A stretch of 64,000 bases of DNA from Pseudomonas sp. J452 (GTDB taxonomy: Bacteria > Pseudomonadota > Gammaproteobacteria > Pseudomonadales > Pseudomonadaceae): contig NZ_CP088294.1 in the NCBI RefSeq assembly GCF_024666525.1, positions 2,914,001-2,978,000 of the forward strand, in the 5' to 3' direction. Positions 1 to 7,835 of this stretch are shown one piece after another. The notes below the pieces were generated by a model that saw nothing but the letters and a program-made list of their open reading frames with translations, was not told where the DNA came from and did no database searches. Position 1 is the first letter of the stretch, and every line of letters starts with the position of its first letter. A program made the translations under genes and the position numbers.

Positions 1-195
1 CACGAACAGTCCAACGTGGCACAGCTGGTGACCGTCAGCCTGGGCGTCGGCACCATCATCCCAGAGGCGCATGACACGCCGCTGGCCTTTATCGAGGCGG
101 TGGATCGTCTGCTCTACCAGGCCAAGCAGCAGGGCCGCGACCGCCTGCAATATGGCCACTGTGGTGGTGGCGAAGCGGACGCCTGCCAGGCCTGA
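1..195 (+). CDS. C-terminal end of a GGDEF (diguanylate cyclase) protein, partial
   Basis: Open from the first base and ending at TGA 193-195; about 64 residues are visible. The segment VTVSLGVGTI followed by AVDRLLYQAKQQGRDRLQ is the typical last part of a GGDEF domain (the strand before the final helix and the A-x-x-x-L-Y-x-A-K-x-x-G-R-x-x signature). A GGDEF domain makes cyclic di-GMP from two GTP if its active-site loop is intact, but that loop lies outside the window, so activity cannot be judged. The stop codon runs directly into a repeat remnant at 195-215. Confidence 0.85.
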   Translation, partial: HEQSNVAQLVTVSLGVGTIIPEAHDTPLAFIEAVDRLLYQAKQQGRDRLQYGHCGGGEADACQA

Positions 196-215
196 AAGTC
201 TCGCGAGCTAGAGCC
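195..215 (+). repeat. Remnant of the 140-bp MITE-like repeat
   Basis: These 21 bases are identical to the reverse complement of 28165-28185, part of the inner side of the terminal inverted repeat in the copy upstream of aruE. Only this part is kept. It begins on the last base of the preceding gene's TGA stop and is followed ten bases later by a GTAG-type REP, so a decayed or truncated copy seems likely. Confidence 0.6.
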
Positions 216-224
216 GGGGCGTCC

Positions 225-245
225 GTAGCCCGGATGCAATCCGGG
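225..245 (+). repeat. REP palindrome, GTAG type (single copy)
   Basis: Starts with GTAG followed by the hairpin CCCGGATGCAATCCGGG. The same unit occurs as inverted pairs at 6945-7003 and 51515-51575. A GTAG tetranucleotide 5' of a small palindrome is the hallmark of REP sequences mobilised by RAYT (TnpA-REP) proteins; no RAYT gene is in this window. Confidence 0.8.
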
Positions 246-274
246 AGATCAGGCGACACCTCTATGACGAAGCC

Positions 275-892
275 CTAGCGCACCTGCCCGTTCTGCGCCA
301 CCTGGGCGCGTAGCGCGCGGGCGACTTCGATTTGCAGCTTGTAGGCGGGGGCTTCGATGGCGTCGTGGTCGCGGGTGTAGCGGCGGGCGAATTCGCGCAC
401 GCCCCACTGCTGGTACTGCTGCACATGCAACAGCTCGTGGGCCCATAGCGCGACATTGTCCTGCGCGTCTGCGGCGTTACGGAAAACGATGATGTCGATC
501 AGCGTCACCGCCTGCACATCGGGGTTCTGCAGCATGGTATTGGCGGCGCCCAGGGTTTCGCCGTCACCCACCTTGTAGCGCGCCGCGTCGAGTACGCCGA
601 TGTCGTAGTAGGGCTCCAGTTGGGCGCGGATATGCAGCGGAATCGGTTGGGTGCCGCTGGCGGCCGCCGTCTCGCGTGACTGCAGCAGCCACTGCTCCAG
701 GCCCGAGGCGGCCATCTGGCTGACGTCTTCGTAGAGCACCTCGATGTCTGCCTGGCTGATCGGTGCACAGAAGCACACCACCGCGCAGACCTGCTGCTGC
801 CCGCTTGGGCAGGCCAGCACCGAGGCGGCCAGGCCGAGCCCGCCAAGCAGGGCGACCAGGCGAAAAATGCGACGTGAAAATACAGCAGGCAA
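275..892 (-). CDS. Small exported DUF4157-like protein with HExxH motif
   Basis: 205 residues. An N-terminal basic stretch and hydrophobic core (about residues 7-27) form a signal peptide, followed by a Cys-rich stretch (C28, C36, C40, C42). HELLH at 152-156 is a zinc-protease-like HExxH motif in a context (A-H-E-L-L-H-V-x-Q-Y) resembling DUF4157. The start is TTG at 892: no in-frame ATG lies upstream in the same open frame, and a strong GGGAGA ribosome-binding site sits about five bases before the TTG. No partner gene is linked; the neighbour on the same strand is upstream and separated by an inverted repeat. Proteolytic activity is inferred only from the motif. Confidence 0.7.
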   Translation of the reverse strand: MPAVFSRRIFRLVALLGGLGLAASVLACPSGQQQVCAVVCFCAPISQADIEVLYEDVSQMAASGLEQWLLQSRETAAASGTQPIPLHIRAQLEPYYDIGVLDAARYKVGDGETLGAANTMLQNPDVQAVTLIDIIVFRNAADAQDNVALWAHELLHVQQYQQWGVREFARRYTRDHDAIEAPAYKLQIEVARALRAQVAQNGQVR

Positions 893-980
893 GGCAGTCT
901 CCCGTAACCATGATGTGCGGCCCGTGCCGCCTGGACGGTGCCGCGCCGGGTTGGACAGTGGCGACCGGCTTTGGTGCCGA

Positions 981-1032
981 GTAGGGCGGGTGAAACCCGC
1001 GTGGCGCGCACCGCGGGTTTCACCCGCCCTAC
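981..1032. repeat. Inverted REP pair (GTAGGGCGGG type) at the end of the importer operon
   Basis: GTAGGGCGGGTGAAACCCGC at 981-1000 is repeated in inverted orientation up to 1032, with about 10 bases between the arms. The long, nearly perfect palindrome could form a strong RNA hairpin. Its right end (CTAC) contains the TAG stop codon of the permease gene read on the minus strand (CTA at 1029-1031), so the repeat overlaps the coding end. Confidence 0.85.
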
Positions 1033-1796
1033 GCCCGCACCCAGCGTTGCCGCGTCCAGCCGCTCAGCGCATCGACGCCGAACACCAGCACCAGCATGGC
1101 CAGAATCACCGTACTGGCCTGGGCCTCCTGAAACAGGCTGAGGCTGACGTAGAGCATCTGCCCCAGGCCGCCGGCGCCGACGAAGCCGAGCACGCTGGCC
1201 ATGCGGATATTGTTTTCCCAGCGGTACAGGCAGTAGGCCAACAGCTGCGGCCACAGGTTGGGCAAGGTGCCATAGCAGAAGGCCGCGACCTGGCTGCCGC
1301 CCTGCAGGCGGATGGCCTCGGCCGGCGCCGTCGGGGTGTTTTCCAGGGCCTCGGCAAACAGCCGGCCGAGCACCCCGGCGGTGTGCAGGGCCAGGGCCAG
1401 GGTGCCGGCATTCGGGCCGAGTCCGGCGGCCAGCACCATCAGCGCCGCCCAGACCAATTCGGGAATCGCCCGCAGCGCATTCAGTAGCAGCCGCGCGGCG
1501 CTCTGCAGCGGCCAGCCGAAGCGCCCGGCGGCGGGCAAGGCCAGCAACAGGCCGAATACCGCCGCGAGCAAGGTGCCGATGGCCGACATGGCCAGGGTTT
1601 CCATTGCGCCACGGCCGATGGCGGCGAGGTGCGCGGTGCTCAGGTCCGGGCTGAGAAAGCGCCGCACATAGCCGGCCATCTGGCCCAGGCTGTCGCCATG
1701 GGTCAGCGCGCCCAGGTCGATACCCAGGTAAACGAACGAGGCGATCACCGCCGCGCCGATGCCGAGCAGCAACAGCAGATTGATCAGCCGGTTCAT
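1029..1796 (-). CDS. ABC transporter permease, PhnE family (putative selenate/phosphonate importer)
   Basis: 255 residues with an N-terminal membrane segment (about 5-25) and several more, in the PhnE/BPD-transport permease pattern. The EAA-type loop is seen around ENTPTAPAEAIRLQGGSQ, and the conserved GFVGAGGLGQML lies near the C-terminus. It is the last gene of a four-gene importer operon; its start overlaps the end of the second permease by four bases (ATGA). A pair of similar permeases (see 1793-2620) presumably forms a heterodimeric channel in the inner membrane. Substrate is assigned from context (selD/selU divergent), not from the sequence alone; phosphonate or phosphite cannot be excluded. 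Confidence 0.85.
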   Translation of the reverse strand: MNRLINLLLLLGIGAAVIASFVYLGIDLGALTHGDSLGQMAGYVRRFLSPDLSTAHLAAIGRGAMETLAMSAIGTLLAAVFGLLLALPAAGRFGWPLQSAARLLLNALRAIPELVWAALMVLAAGLGPNAGTLALALHTAGVLGRLFAEALENTPTAPAEAIRLQGGSQVAAFCYGTLPNLWPQLLAYCLYRWENNIRMASVLGFVGAGGLGQMLYVSLSLFQEAQASTVILAMLVLVFGVDALSGWTRQRWVRA

Positions 1797-2620
1797 GCCA
1801 GCCTCCCGCGCAGCACGCGGCTGAGCTGATCGGCCAGCAGCACCAGCAGCAGGAAGGTCAGCAGCATGCTGGCCACCTCACCACCGGCGAACATGCGCAT
1901 CGACAGGTCGATCTGCTGGCCCAGGCCGCCGGCGCCGACGAAGCCCATCACCACCGAGGCGCGGATCGCGCATTCCCAGCGGTACACCGTGTAGGAAGTC
2001 AGCTCCGCCGCGGCATTCGGCAGGATGCCGTAGACAAAGGCCGTCAGCCGGCCGCTGCCGGCCTGCAGCAGGGCGTGGGCCGGGCGCTGGTCGACCGACT
2101 CGAAGATTTCCGCATAAACCTTGCCGAGCATGCCGCTGTAGGTGATGGCGATGGCCAGTACCCCGGCGGTAGGGCCGAGGCCGACCGCGCGGACGAACAG
2201 CAGGGCCCAGACGATTTCCGGCACGCTACGCAGGAAAATCAGCAGCCCGCGTACCGGCCAGCGCAGCAACTGCGCCAAGGGTTTGGGCCGCCCGCCACGG
2301 GAGGCGGCGGACAGCGACAGCGCGCGACTGGCCAGCAGGCTGGCCGGAATCGCCAATAGCAGCGCCAGGCCCATGCCCGCGGTGGCGATGGCCAGGGTTT
2401 GCAGGGTGGCCTGCAGCAGCAGTTCGAGGAATTCCGGGGCATGCGCCGGCGGCCAGAAGGCGGCGACGAAACGGCCCATCTCGCTCTGGCTGTCGGTTTG
2501 CAGCAGCACGCCCAGGTCCAGTTCGCTGAGCTGAATACCCGGCCACAACAGGGCCAGCGCCAGCAGGGTGAGCAGCAGGCGGGGCAGGGCGGCCGGGTCG
2601 CGGGTGTCGCGGTTTAGCAT
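1793..2620 (-). CDS. ABC transporter permease, PhnE family (second subunit)
   Basis: 275 residues, paralogous to the permease encoded just downstream: both carry the GFVGAGGLGQ stretch near the C-terminus and a YTVYRWE/YCLYRWE motif before it. Multiple membrane helices are predicted by hydrophobic stretches near residues 10-30, 70-95, 130-155 and 245-265. The start overlaps the end of the ATPase gene by seven bases and the end overlaps the next permease by four, so translation is coupled through the operon. Confidence 0.85.
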   Translation of the reverse strand: MLNRDTRDPAALPRLLLTLLALALLWPGIQLSELDLGVLLQTDSQSEMGRFVAAFWPPAHAPEFLELLLQATLQTLAIATAGMGLALLLAIPASLLASRALSLSAASRGGRPKPLAQLLRWPVRGLLIFLRSVPEIVWALLFVRAVGLGPTAGVLAIAITYSGMLGKVYAEIFESVDQRPAHALLQAGSGRLTAFVYGILPNAAAELTSYTVYRWECAIRASVVMGFVGAGGLGQQIDLSMRMFAGGEVASMLLTFLLLVLLADQLSRVLRGRLA

Positions 2621-3411
2621 CGCGGGATCTGCAGGCTCAGGGTCACGCTGGGCGCGGGCGGCGAGAGCAGCTGTTCGTTGGCATACAGAGCGTCGAGTTG
2701 CGCCTGGTCGACTTCGCCGGCTGGGCGGTCGAAGAGGATCTGCCCGTCACGCAGGCCGATAATCCGCGGGAAGTGCGCCAGGGCCAGCTCCACCGCATGC
2801 AGGCTGGCGACCAGGGTCACGCCATGCTGTTCGGCATGCCGACACAACACATTCAGGGTGTGTTCGGCCAGCACCGGGTCCATGGCCGATACCGGTTCAT
2901 CGGCCAGCAGCAGTTCGGGCGCCTGGTACAGCGCACGGGCGATGCCGACCCGCTGCAACTGGCCACCGGACAGCTGCTGGCACTGGGCGAACAGCTTGTC
3001 GGCCAGGTCCAGCTTGGCCAGCTCGCGGCGAGCGCCGGGAACATCCACGGGATGCAGCAGATTCAGCAGGCTCTTGCCCAGGCTCCACTGACCGAGCTTG
3101 CCGGCCAGCACGGCGGTAACCACCCGTTGCCGCGCCGGCAGGGGCGGCGCCTGGTGGATCAGACCGATGCGTGCACGCAGACGTTGGCGTTGGCGACTGG
3201 ACAGCTGCCAGGGCTGTTCACCGAGCAGCTGAATCTCGCCGCTGCTCGGTTGCAGGGCGCTGGCCAGCAGGTTGAGCAGGCTCGACTTGCCGGCCCCGGA
3301 CGGGCCGATGATGGCGACCCGCTCGCCGGCGCCGATGTGCAAATCCACGCCGCGCAGGGCGTGGACTCCGTTGCCGTGGCTGAGGCGGGCGCCGGACAGG
3401 CGCAGGGTCAT
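2614..3411 (-). CDS. ABC transporter ATP-binding protein, PhnC-like
   Basis: 265 residues. Walker A GPSGAGKS at 36-43, ABC signature LSGGQLQRV starting near 148, Walker B LLLADEP at about 167-173. It hydrolyses ATP at the cytoplasmic face to drive the paired PhnE-type permeases. The ATG at 3411 overlaps the TGA of the binding-protein gene (ATGA, 3408-3411); the same frame runs further upstream, but that part is the binding-protein gene read in another frame, so 3411 is the sensible start. Confidence 0.88.
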   Translation of the reverse strand: MTLRLSGARLSHGNGVHALRGVDLHIGAGERVAIIGPSGAGKSSLLNLLASALQPSSGEIQLLGEQPWQLSSRQRQRLRARIGLIHQAPPLPARQRVVTAVLAGKLGQWSLGKSLLNLLHPVDVPGARRELAKLDLADKLFAQCQQLSGGQLQRVGIARALYQAPELLLADEPVSAMDPVLAEHTLNVLCRHAEQHGVTLVASLHAVELALAHFPRIIGLRDGQILFDRPAGEVDQAQLDALYANEQLLSPPAPSVTLSLQIPRC

Positions 3412-4259
3412 TTCAGCAGGTCGGCGGCGCGTGCGGCGTCCTCGATGCCTTTGTAATTCTCCGGCTTGGTCTCGATGAAGCGGCTGGCGGCTTGCAGGTC
3501 GAGGATCGCCTTGTGCTCCGGGTTGGCCGGGTCGAGGGCGAGGAAGGCAGCCTTGATCTTCGCGGCCAGGGCCGGGTCGAGGGTGCCACGCACGGTCCAG
3601 TTGTAGTCGAAGTAGGTCGGGGTGGTGGCGAAGACCTTGACCTTGCTGGTGTCGACCTTGCCGGCGGCGACCAGCTTGTCCCACACGCTGGCGTTAAGCA
3701 CGCCGCCATCGACCTTGCCGGCCTGGACCCAGGCGGCGGTGGCGTCATGGGCGCCGGAGTAGCCGACGCGGCTGAAGAAGGTTTCCGGCTTGATGCCGTC
3801 CTGCAGCATGAAATAGCGCGGCATCAGGCTACCGGAGGTGGACGATACCGAGCCGAAGGCGAAGGTCTTGCCCTTGAGGTCGGCCAGGGATTTCACGTCC
3901 GGGTTGGCGCTGATGAACTTGCTGGTGAACTGGGCATCCTGCTCGCGCTGTACCAGCGGGATGGCGTTGCCGGTCTTCAGGCGCACCTGAACGAAGGTGA
4001 AACCGCCCAGCCAGGCCAGGTCCAGACGGTCGGTGGCCAATGCCTCGACCACGGCCGGGTAGTCGGCGACTGGGACGAACTCGACTTTCATGCCCAGCTG
4101 TTGTTCCAGGTAGGCGCCCAGCGGTTTGAACTTGCGCAGCAGTTCGGTGGGGGCTTCGTCGGGAATGGCGGAGACGCGCAGCACGTCGGCGGCCTGGGTC
4201 AGGCTGGCGGACAGGGACAGGGCAAAGCCGGCGGCGAGCGCCAAAGTACGCTTGAGCAT
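3408..4259 (-). CDS. Periplasmic substrate-binding protein, putative selenate ABC transporter (PhnD superfamily)
   Basis: 283 residues. Residues 1-23 are a signal peptide ending ...SLTQA before ADVLR. The mature protein has the PhnD/phosphite-binding layout: an early SAIPDEAPTELLRKFKPLGA stretch, DLAWLGGFTF in the first lobe, and the SSTSGSLMPRYFM ligand-loop region. A clade of this family is annotated as putative selenate-binding because its genes lie beside selD; here the gene is divergent from selD with 172 bases between starts. ATG at 4259 is preceded by GGAGAA. It heads the four-gene operon. That the ligand is a selenium oxyanion is inference from this neighbourhood. Confidence 0.82.
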   Translation of the reverse strand: MLKRTLALAAGFALSLSASLTQAADVLRVSAIPDEAPTELLRKFKPLGAYLEQQLGMKVEFVPVADYPAVVEALATDRLDLAWLGGFTFVQVRLKTGNAIPLVQREQDAQFTSKFISANPDVKSLADLKGKTFAFGSVSSTSGSLMPRYFMLQDGIKPETFFSRVGYSGAHDATAAWVQAGKVDGGVLNASVWDKLVAAGKVDTSKVKVFATTPTYFDYNWTVRGTLDPALAAKIKAAFLALDPANPEHKAILDLQAASRFIETKPENYKGIEDAARAADLLK

Positions 4260-4431
4260 GGGAGTTCTCCGGTTCAATAGCGGAAAAAACGAGGAAGCGC
4301 AGGCGAGCCCTTGGCCGTGCCTGCGCTCCGACAGGTTAGTAGAAGCGGCGGCGATTATATGAGGCGCTGCGGGAAAGAACAGCTTTGCTAGAATCCGCGG
4401 CCTGTTTTCCGATTTGCCGAGAGCGTTACCG

Positions 4432-5466
4432 ATGAGCGAGCCGATCCGCCTGACCCAGTACAGCCACGGTGCCGGTTGTGGCTGCAAGATTTCCCCCAAG
4501 GTGCTGGAAGTGATCCTCGCCGGCAGCGGCGCACAGAACCTCGACCCCAAGCTGTGGGTTGGCAACGCCTCGCGTGACGATGCGGCGGTCTATGCCCTGG
4601 ACGACGAGCGCGGGGTGGTCTCGACCACCGACTTCTTCATGCCGATCGTCGACGATCCCTATGACTTCGGTCGTATCGCCGCCACCAATGCGATCAGCGA
4701 CATCTACGCCATGGGCGGCGACCCGCTGATGGCCATCGCCATCCTCGGCTGGCCGGTCAACCTGTTGCCGCCGGAAGTGGCCCGCGAAGTGATTCGCGGT
4801 GGCCGTGCGGTGTGCGACGCGGCCGGTATTCCGCTGGCTGGCGGTCACTCGATTGACGCCCCGGAGCCGATCTTCGGTCTGGCCGTCACCGGTGTGGTCG
4901 AGAAAAAGCACATGAAACGCAATGACACCGCCACGGCCGGCTGCCAGCTGTACCTCTCCAAGCCGCTGGGCATCGGCATCCTCACCACCGCCGAGAAGAA
5001 GGCCAAGCTGCGCGCCGAGGACGTCGGCCTGGCGCGCGACTGGATGTGCACCCTGAACAAGCCTGGCGCGCGCTTCGGCAAACTGGCCGGGGTCACGGCG
5101 ATGACCGACGTCACCGGTTTCGGCCTGCTCGGCCACCTGGTGGAGATGGCCGATGGCGCCAATCTCACCGCCCAGCTCGACTACGCCGCCGTGCCGCGCC
5201 TGCCGGGGGTCGACTACTACCTGGCCGAGGGCTGCGTGCCGGGCGGCACCCTGCGCAACTTCGACAGCTATGGCGACAAGATTGCCCCGATCAGCGATGC
5301 GCAGCGCGATCTGCTCTGTGACCCGCAGACCAGTGGCGGCCTGCTAGTGGCCGTCACCCCCGAGGGCGAGGCCGAATTCCTCGCCGTGGCCGCCGAGCTG
5401 GGCCTGAAGCTTTCGCCGATCGGCCGTCTGGTCCCGCGACAGACTTACGCGGTCGAGGTGCTGTGA
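4432..5466 (+). CDS. selD: Selenide, water dikinase (selenophosphate synthetase)
   Basis: 344 residues, the usual length. It makes selenophosphate from selenide and ATP, the selenium donor for SelU and for selenocysteine. The N-terminal catalytic loop [10 protein letters not shown] is intact with Cys16 and Lys19, equivalent to the essential Cys17 and Lys20 of E. coli; this version uses Cys rather than Sec. The glycine-rich GGHSID and the [11 protein letters not shown] motif near the C-terminus are the AIRS-family ATP-binding and closing elements. ATG 4432 is chosen over an in-frame TTG 18 bases upstream because it matches the known N-terminus. The stop overlaps the selU start (TGATG). Confidence 0.97.
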   Translation: MSEPIRLTQYSHGAGCGCKISPKVLEVILAGSGAQNLDPKLWVGNASRDDAAVYALDDERGVVSTTDFFMPIVDDPYDFGRIAATNAISDIYAMGGDPLMAIAILGWPVNLLPPEVAREVIRGGRAVCDAAGIPLAGGHSIDAPEPIFGLAVTGVVEKKHMKRNDTATAGCQLYLSKPLGIGILTTAEKKAKLRAEDVGLARDWMCTLNKPGARFGKLAGVTAMTDVTGFGLLGHLVEMADGANLTAQLDYAAVPRLPGVDYYLAEGCVPGGTLRNFDSYGDKIAPISDAQRDLLCDPQTSGGLLVAVTPEGEAEFLAVAAELGLKLSPIGRLVPRQTYAVEVL

Positions 5467-6572
5467 TGCGTGATAACAGCAGCGACTACCGCGACATCTT
5501 CCTCAATGACCGGCCGATGATGGATGCCCGCGCCCCGGTGGAATTCCACAAGGGCGCCTTCCCCGGCGTGCTCAACCTGCCGCTGATGAACGACATCGAG
5601 CGGCAGAAGGTCGGTACCTGTTACAAACAGCATGGCCAGGACGCCGCCATTGCTCTCGGCCACCAGCTGGTCGGCGGCCAGGTCAAGGCCGAGCGGGTCG
5701 CGGCCTGGGCCGCTTTTGCCAAGGCCAATCCCGAGGGTTACCTGTACTGCTTCCGTGGCGGCCTGCGCTCGCAGATCACCCAGCAGTGGCTGGCGGAGGC
5801 GGGCATCGACTACCCGCGGGTGATCGGCGGCTACAAGGCGATGCGCACCTTTTTGCTGGAAACCACCCAGCAGGCGGTGGTCGAGTGCGATTTCGTCATC
5901 GTCGGCGGCATGACCGGCACCGGCAAGACCGAGGTGATCGCGCAACTGGGCAACAGCCTGGACCTGGAAGGCCACGCCAACCACCGCGGCTCCAGTTTCG
6001 GCAAGCGCGCCACCGGCCAGCCGGGGCAGATCGACTTCGAGAACCGCCTGGCCATCGACATCCTCAAGCAGCGCGCCGCCGGCACCGAGCAGTTCGTGCT
6101 GGAGGACGAGAGCCGCCTGGTCGGCAGCTGCTCGCTGCCGCTGGAGCTGCACCAGGGCATGCAGGCGTATCCGCTGGTGTGGCTGGAAGACAGCTTCGAA
6201 GGCCGCGTCGAGCGCATCCTCGGCGATTACGTGATCGACCTGTGCGCCGAGTTTCTCAGCGTGCATGGCGCCGAGGACGGCTTCCGTCTGTTTGCCGAGC
6301 GCCTGCTGCAGAGCCTGAGCAATATCCAGAAACGCCTGGGCGGTGAGCGTTACCAGCGCCTGCTGGCGATCATGCAGGCGGCGCTGGCCGAGCAGCAGGG
6401 CAGTGGCAGCGTGGATTTGCATCGCGGCTGGATTGAAGGCCTACTGCGCGAGTACTACGACCCCATGTACGCCTTCCAGCGCGAGAGCAAGGCTGAACGC
6501 ATTGAATTTGCCGGTGAGCAGGCGGCCGTTGTGGCCTACCTGCGTGACCGTGCCCTACGGAGAAAGTCATGA
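5466..6572 (+). CDS. selU: tRNA 2-selenouridine synthase (SelU/MnmH)
   Basis: 368 residues. It replaces sulfur in 2-thiouridine at the wobble position of Lys, Glu and Gln tRNAs, using selenophosphate and a geranyl intermediate. An N-terminal rhodanese domain carries the catalytic Cys95 in CFRGGLRS; a P-loop GGMTGTGKT lies at about 147-155. ATG 5466 overlaps the selD stop, so SelU is translationally coupled to SelD. An in-frame GTG three bases earlier is less likely. The end overlaps the next ORF by four bases (ATGA at 6569-6572). Confidence 0.95.
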   Translation: MRDNSSDYRDIFLNDRPMMDARAPVEFHKGAFPGVLNLPLMNDIERQKVGTCYKQHGQDAAIALGHQLVGGQVKAERVAAWAAFAKANPEGYLYCFRGGLRSQITQQWLAEAGIDYPRVIGGYKAMRTFLLETTQQAVVECDFVIVGGMTGTGKTEVIAQLGNSLDLEGHANHRGSSFGKRATGQPGQIDFENRLAIDILKQRAAGTEQFVLEDESRLVGSCSLPLELHQGMQAYPLVWLEDSFEGRVERILGDYVIDLCAEFLSVHGAEDGFRLFAERLLQSLSNIQKRLGGERYQRLLAIMQAALAEQQGSGSVDLHRGWIEGLLREYYDPMYAFQRESKAERIEFAGEQAAVVAYLRDRALRRKS

Positions 6573-6940
6573 CCACGCCACACAGCTTGCTGGACCACGC
6601 CGATGCCCAGGATTGCACGGTCTACCGTCCGGACGATCTCGATCCGGATGCCGACGAGCTGGAACTGGGCGATGCACGCATCCTCTTGACGGGCCCGTTC
6701 GTGGCGCCGGCCGACTGGGATGCCCTGGCCCGCGAGGACTACTTCGATGGCCATGAGGAAGACCTGTTCGTGACCGCGCGCATCGAGAGCGAGGCGGTCA
6801 AGGGCACCCAGGGCTATTTCGTCGCCGAGCCGGGTGACTACGCGGCCGTGGTGGTCGATGGCGAAGTGCAGATGTACTACGTCTATGACCTGGCCGACGG
6901 CAGCTACGTGCTGATCCGCGACGACGAAACGCTGGAGTGA
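6569..6940 (+). CDS. Small acidic protein coupled to selU, function unknown
   Basis: 123 residues, strongly acidic, without signal peptide, membrane segment or Cys residues likely to bind metal. Its ATG overlaps the selU stop (ATGA), so it belongs to the selD-selU transcript and is probably made at a fixed ratio to SelU. I do not recognise the family. The sequence looks like a soluble beta-rich domain ([20 protein letters not shown], then MYYVYDL). A role in selenium handling or tRNA selenation is suggested only by the coupling. A REP pair begins four bases after its stop. Confidence 0.75.
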   Translation: MTTPHSLLDHADAQDCTVYRPDDLDPDADELELGDARILLTGPFVAPADWDALAREDYFDGHEEDLFVTARIESEAVKGTQGYFVAEPGDYAAVVVDGEVQMYYVYDLADGSYVLIRDDETLE

Positions 6941-6944
6941 TCCC

Positions 6945-7003
6945 GTAGCCCGGATGCAATCCGGGAACGGAGTTGCCTGCATCCCGGATTGCATCCGGGC
7001 TAC
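6945..7003. repeat. Inverted REP pair (BIME-like), GTAG...CTAC
   Basis: One unit (GTAG plus CCCGGATGCAATCCGGG) at 6945-6965 and its inverse at 6983-7003, separated by 17 bases. Same family as 225-245 and 51515-51575. Placed just after the stop of the selU-linked gene. Confidence 0.88.
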
Positions 7004-7032
7004 GTCAAGGTTGAGTGAGGGCGCGGACTGCT

Positions 7033-7105
7033 CCCTCTCCCGTTCACGGGAGAGGGCAGGCCTGTACCCTCTCCCCCGGCCCCTCTCCCACAAGTGGGAG
7101 AGGGG
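7033..7105. repeat. Cluster of CCCTCTCC...GGAGAGGG palindromes
   Basis: CCCTCTCCCG-TTCA-CGGGAGAGGG at 7033-7056, then CCCTCTCCCCC at 7067, then CCCTCTCCCACAAGTGGGAG starting at 7081 and closing by 7105. The same words recur between phhB and phhA (7763-7824). It is a second dispersed palindromic family, unrelated in sequence to the GTAG REPs. Confidence 0.8.
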
Positions 7106-7344
7106 AGACGTCAGGCGCACACTCTGGCCATCGCCGTCGGCAGCTATGTCAGGCGCTGTTCCGCCATCCCCGCCACGCTGGCGCGGCCGCTGCTGACCCT
7201 CTACATGCTGAATTCCTCACGCAGGCTGGCGATGCGCCGGCGCATGGCGTCCCACTTCCTCGGCGACACTCAGCTACCCGCCCGGTGGGCCGAAGATCGG
7301 GTCGCCCGGCACCCTGGCGACGTTGGCGACGTTGGCGAAGTGGC
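7106..7344. other. Non-coding or decayed stretch downstream of phhB
   Basis: With the two repeats before it this makes a 404-base gap (6941-7344) between the selU operon and phhB. I see no convincing gene. A minus-strand micro-frame at 7201-7245 (ATG, 14 codons) has a GAGGAAG Shine-Dalgarno-like word about ten bases upstream, and its frame extends back to a GTG at 7269; this could be a peptide, a gene remnant or chance. A short direct repeat (GACGTTGGC twice) lies just before the phhB stop. In P. aeruginosa phhC follows phhB; no recognisable part of it remains here. Confidence 0.4.
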
Positions 7345-7701
7345 TCACTTGCGGCCCTCGGCGCTGGCGGCGAGCACATCGGTGCGCGCGGCCATGATGA
7401 AGTCGTTGCGGTGCAGGCCTTTCATTTCGTGGCTCCACCAGGTGACGGTGACCTTGCCCCATTCGGTGAGCAGGGCCGGGTGGTGGCCGACTTCCTCGGC
7501 GATGGCGCCCACCGCATTGGTAAAGGCCAGGGCATGACGGAAGTTCTTGAACAGGAACAGGCGCTCCAGCTCCATATGGTCGTCGCGCACTTCGATGTTC
7601 CAGTCCGGGATCTCGCGGATCAGTTCGGCCAGTTCCTCGTCCGACACATGGGGCGCGTCGGCGCGGCAGGCTTCGCATTGGGCTTGGCTAAGGGCGGTCA
7701 T
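7345..7701 (-). CDS. phhB: 4a-hydroxytetrahydrobiopterin dehydratase (pterin-4a-carbinolamine dehydratase)
   Basis: 118 residues, the family length. It dehydrates the 4a-hydroxypterin formed by phenylalanine hydroxylase, recycling the pterin cofactor. The family signature is visible as [20 protein letters not shown] with the conserved histidines, plus [14 protein letters not shown]. The ATG at 7701 follows a GAGGAACCCGAC leader; an in-frame codon 33 bases upstream would add an unconserved tail. It lies downstream of phhA on the same strand, but the 134-base spacer contains inserted palindromes. Confidence 0.95.
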   Translation of the reverse strand: MTALSQAQCEACRADAPHVSDEELAELIREIPDWNIEVRDDHMELERLFLFKNFRHALAFTNAVGAIAEEVGHHPALLTEWGKVTVTWWSHEMKGLHRNDFIMAARTDVLAASAEGRK

Positions 7702-7762
7702 GTCGGGTTCCTCTGGGATTCGTGGGCAGAGCATAGAAGGTCAGGGGGGGGGCGGATCAGTT

Positions 7763-7824
7763 CCCTCTCCAGCTTGCGGGAGAGGGTTAGGGAGAGGGCG
7801 CTGTTTGGTTCGACCCTCTCCCCC
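7763..7824. repeat. CCCTCTCC palindrome inserted between phhA and phhB
   Basis: CCCTCTCC-AGCTTGC-GGGAGAGGG at 7763-7786, then a GGGAGAGGG word ending at 7798 and CCCTCTCCCCC at 7814-7824. Same family as 7033-7105. It sits inside what should be the phhA-phhB transcript and would fold into an RNA hairpin, possibly uncoupling or stabilising the two halves of the message. Confidence 0.75.
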
Positions 7825-7835
7825 AGAGCCAAAGC

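Noticed and set aside
7201-7269. Minus-strand micro-ORF downstream of phhB as a real gene
   Set aside because: 14-22 codons only. The Shine-Dalgarno-like word is suggestive but no homologue could be recalled, so it is only mentioned in the region entry and in a finding.
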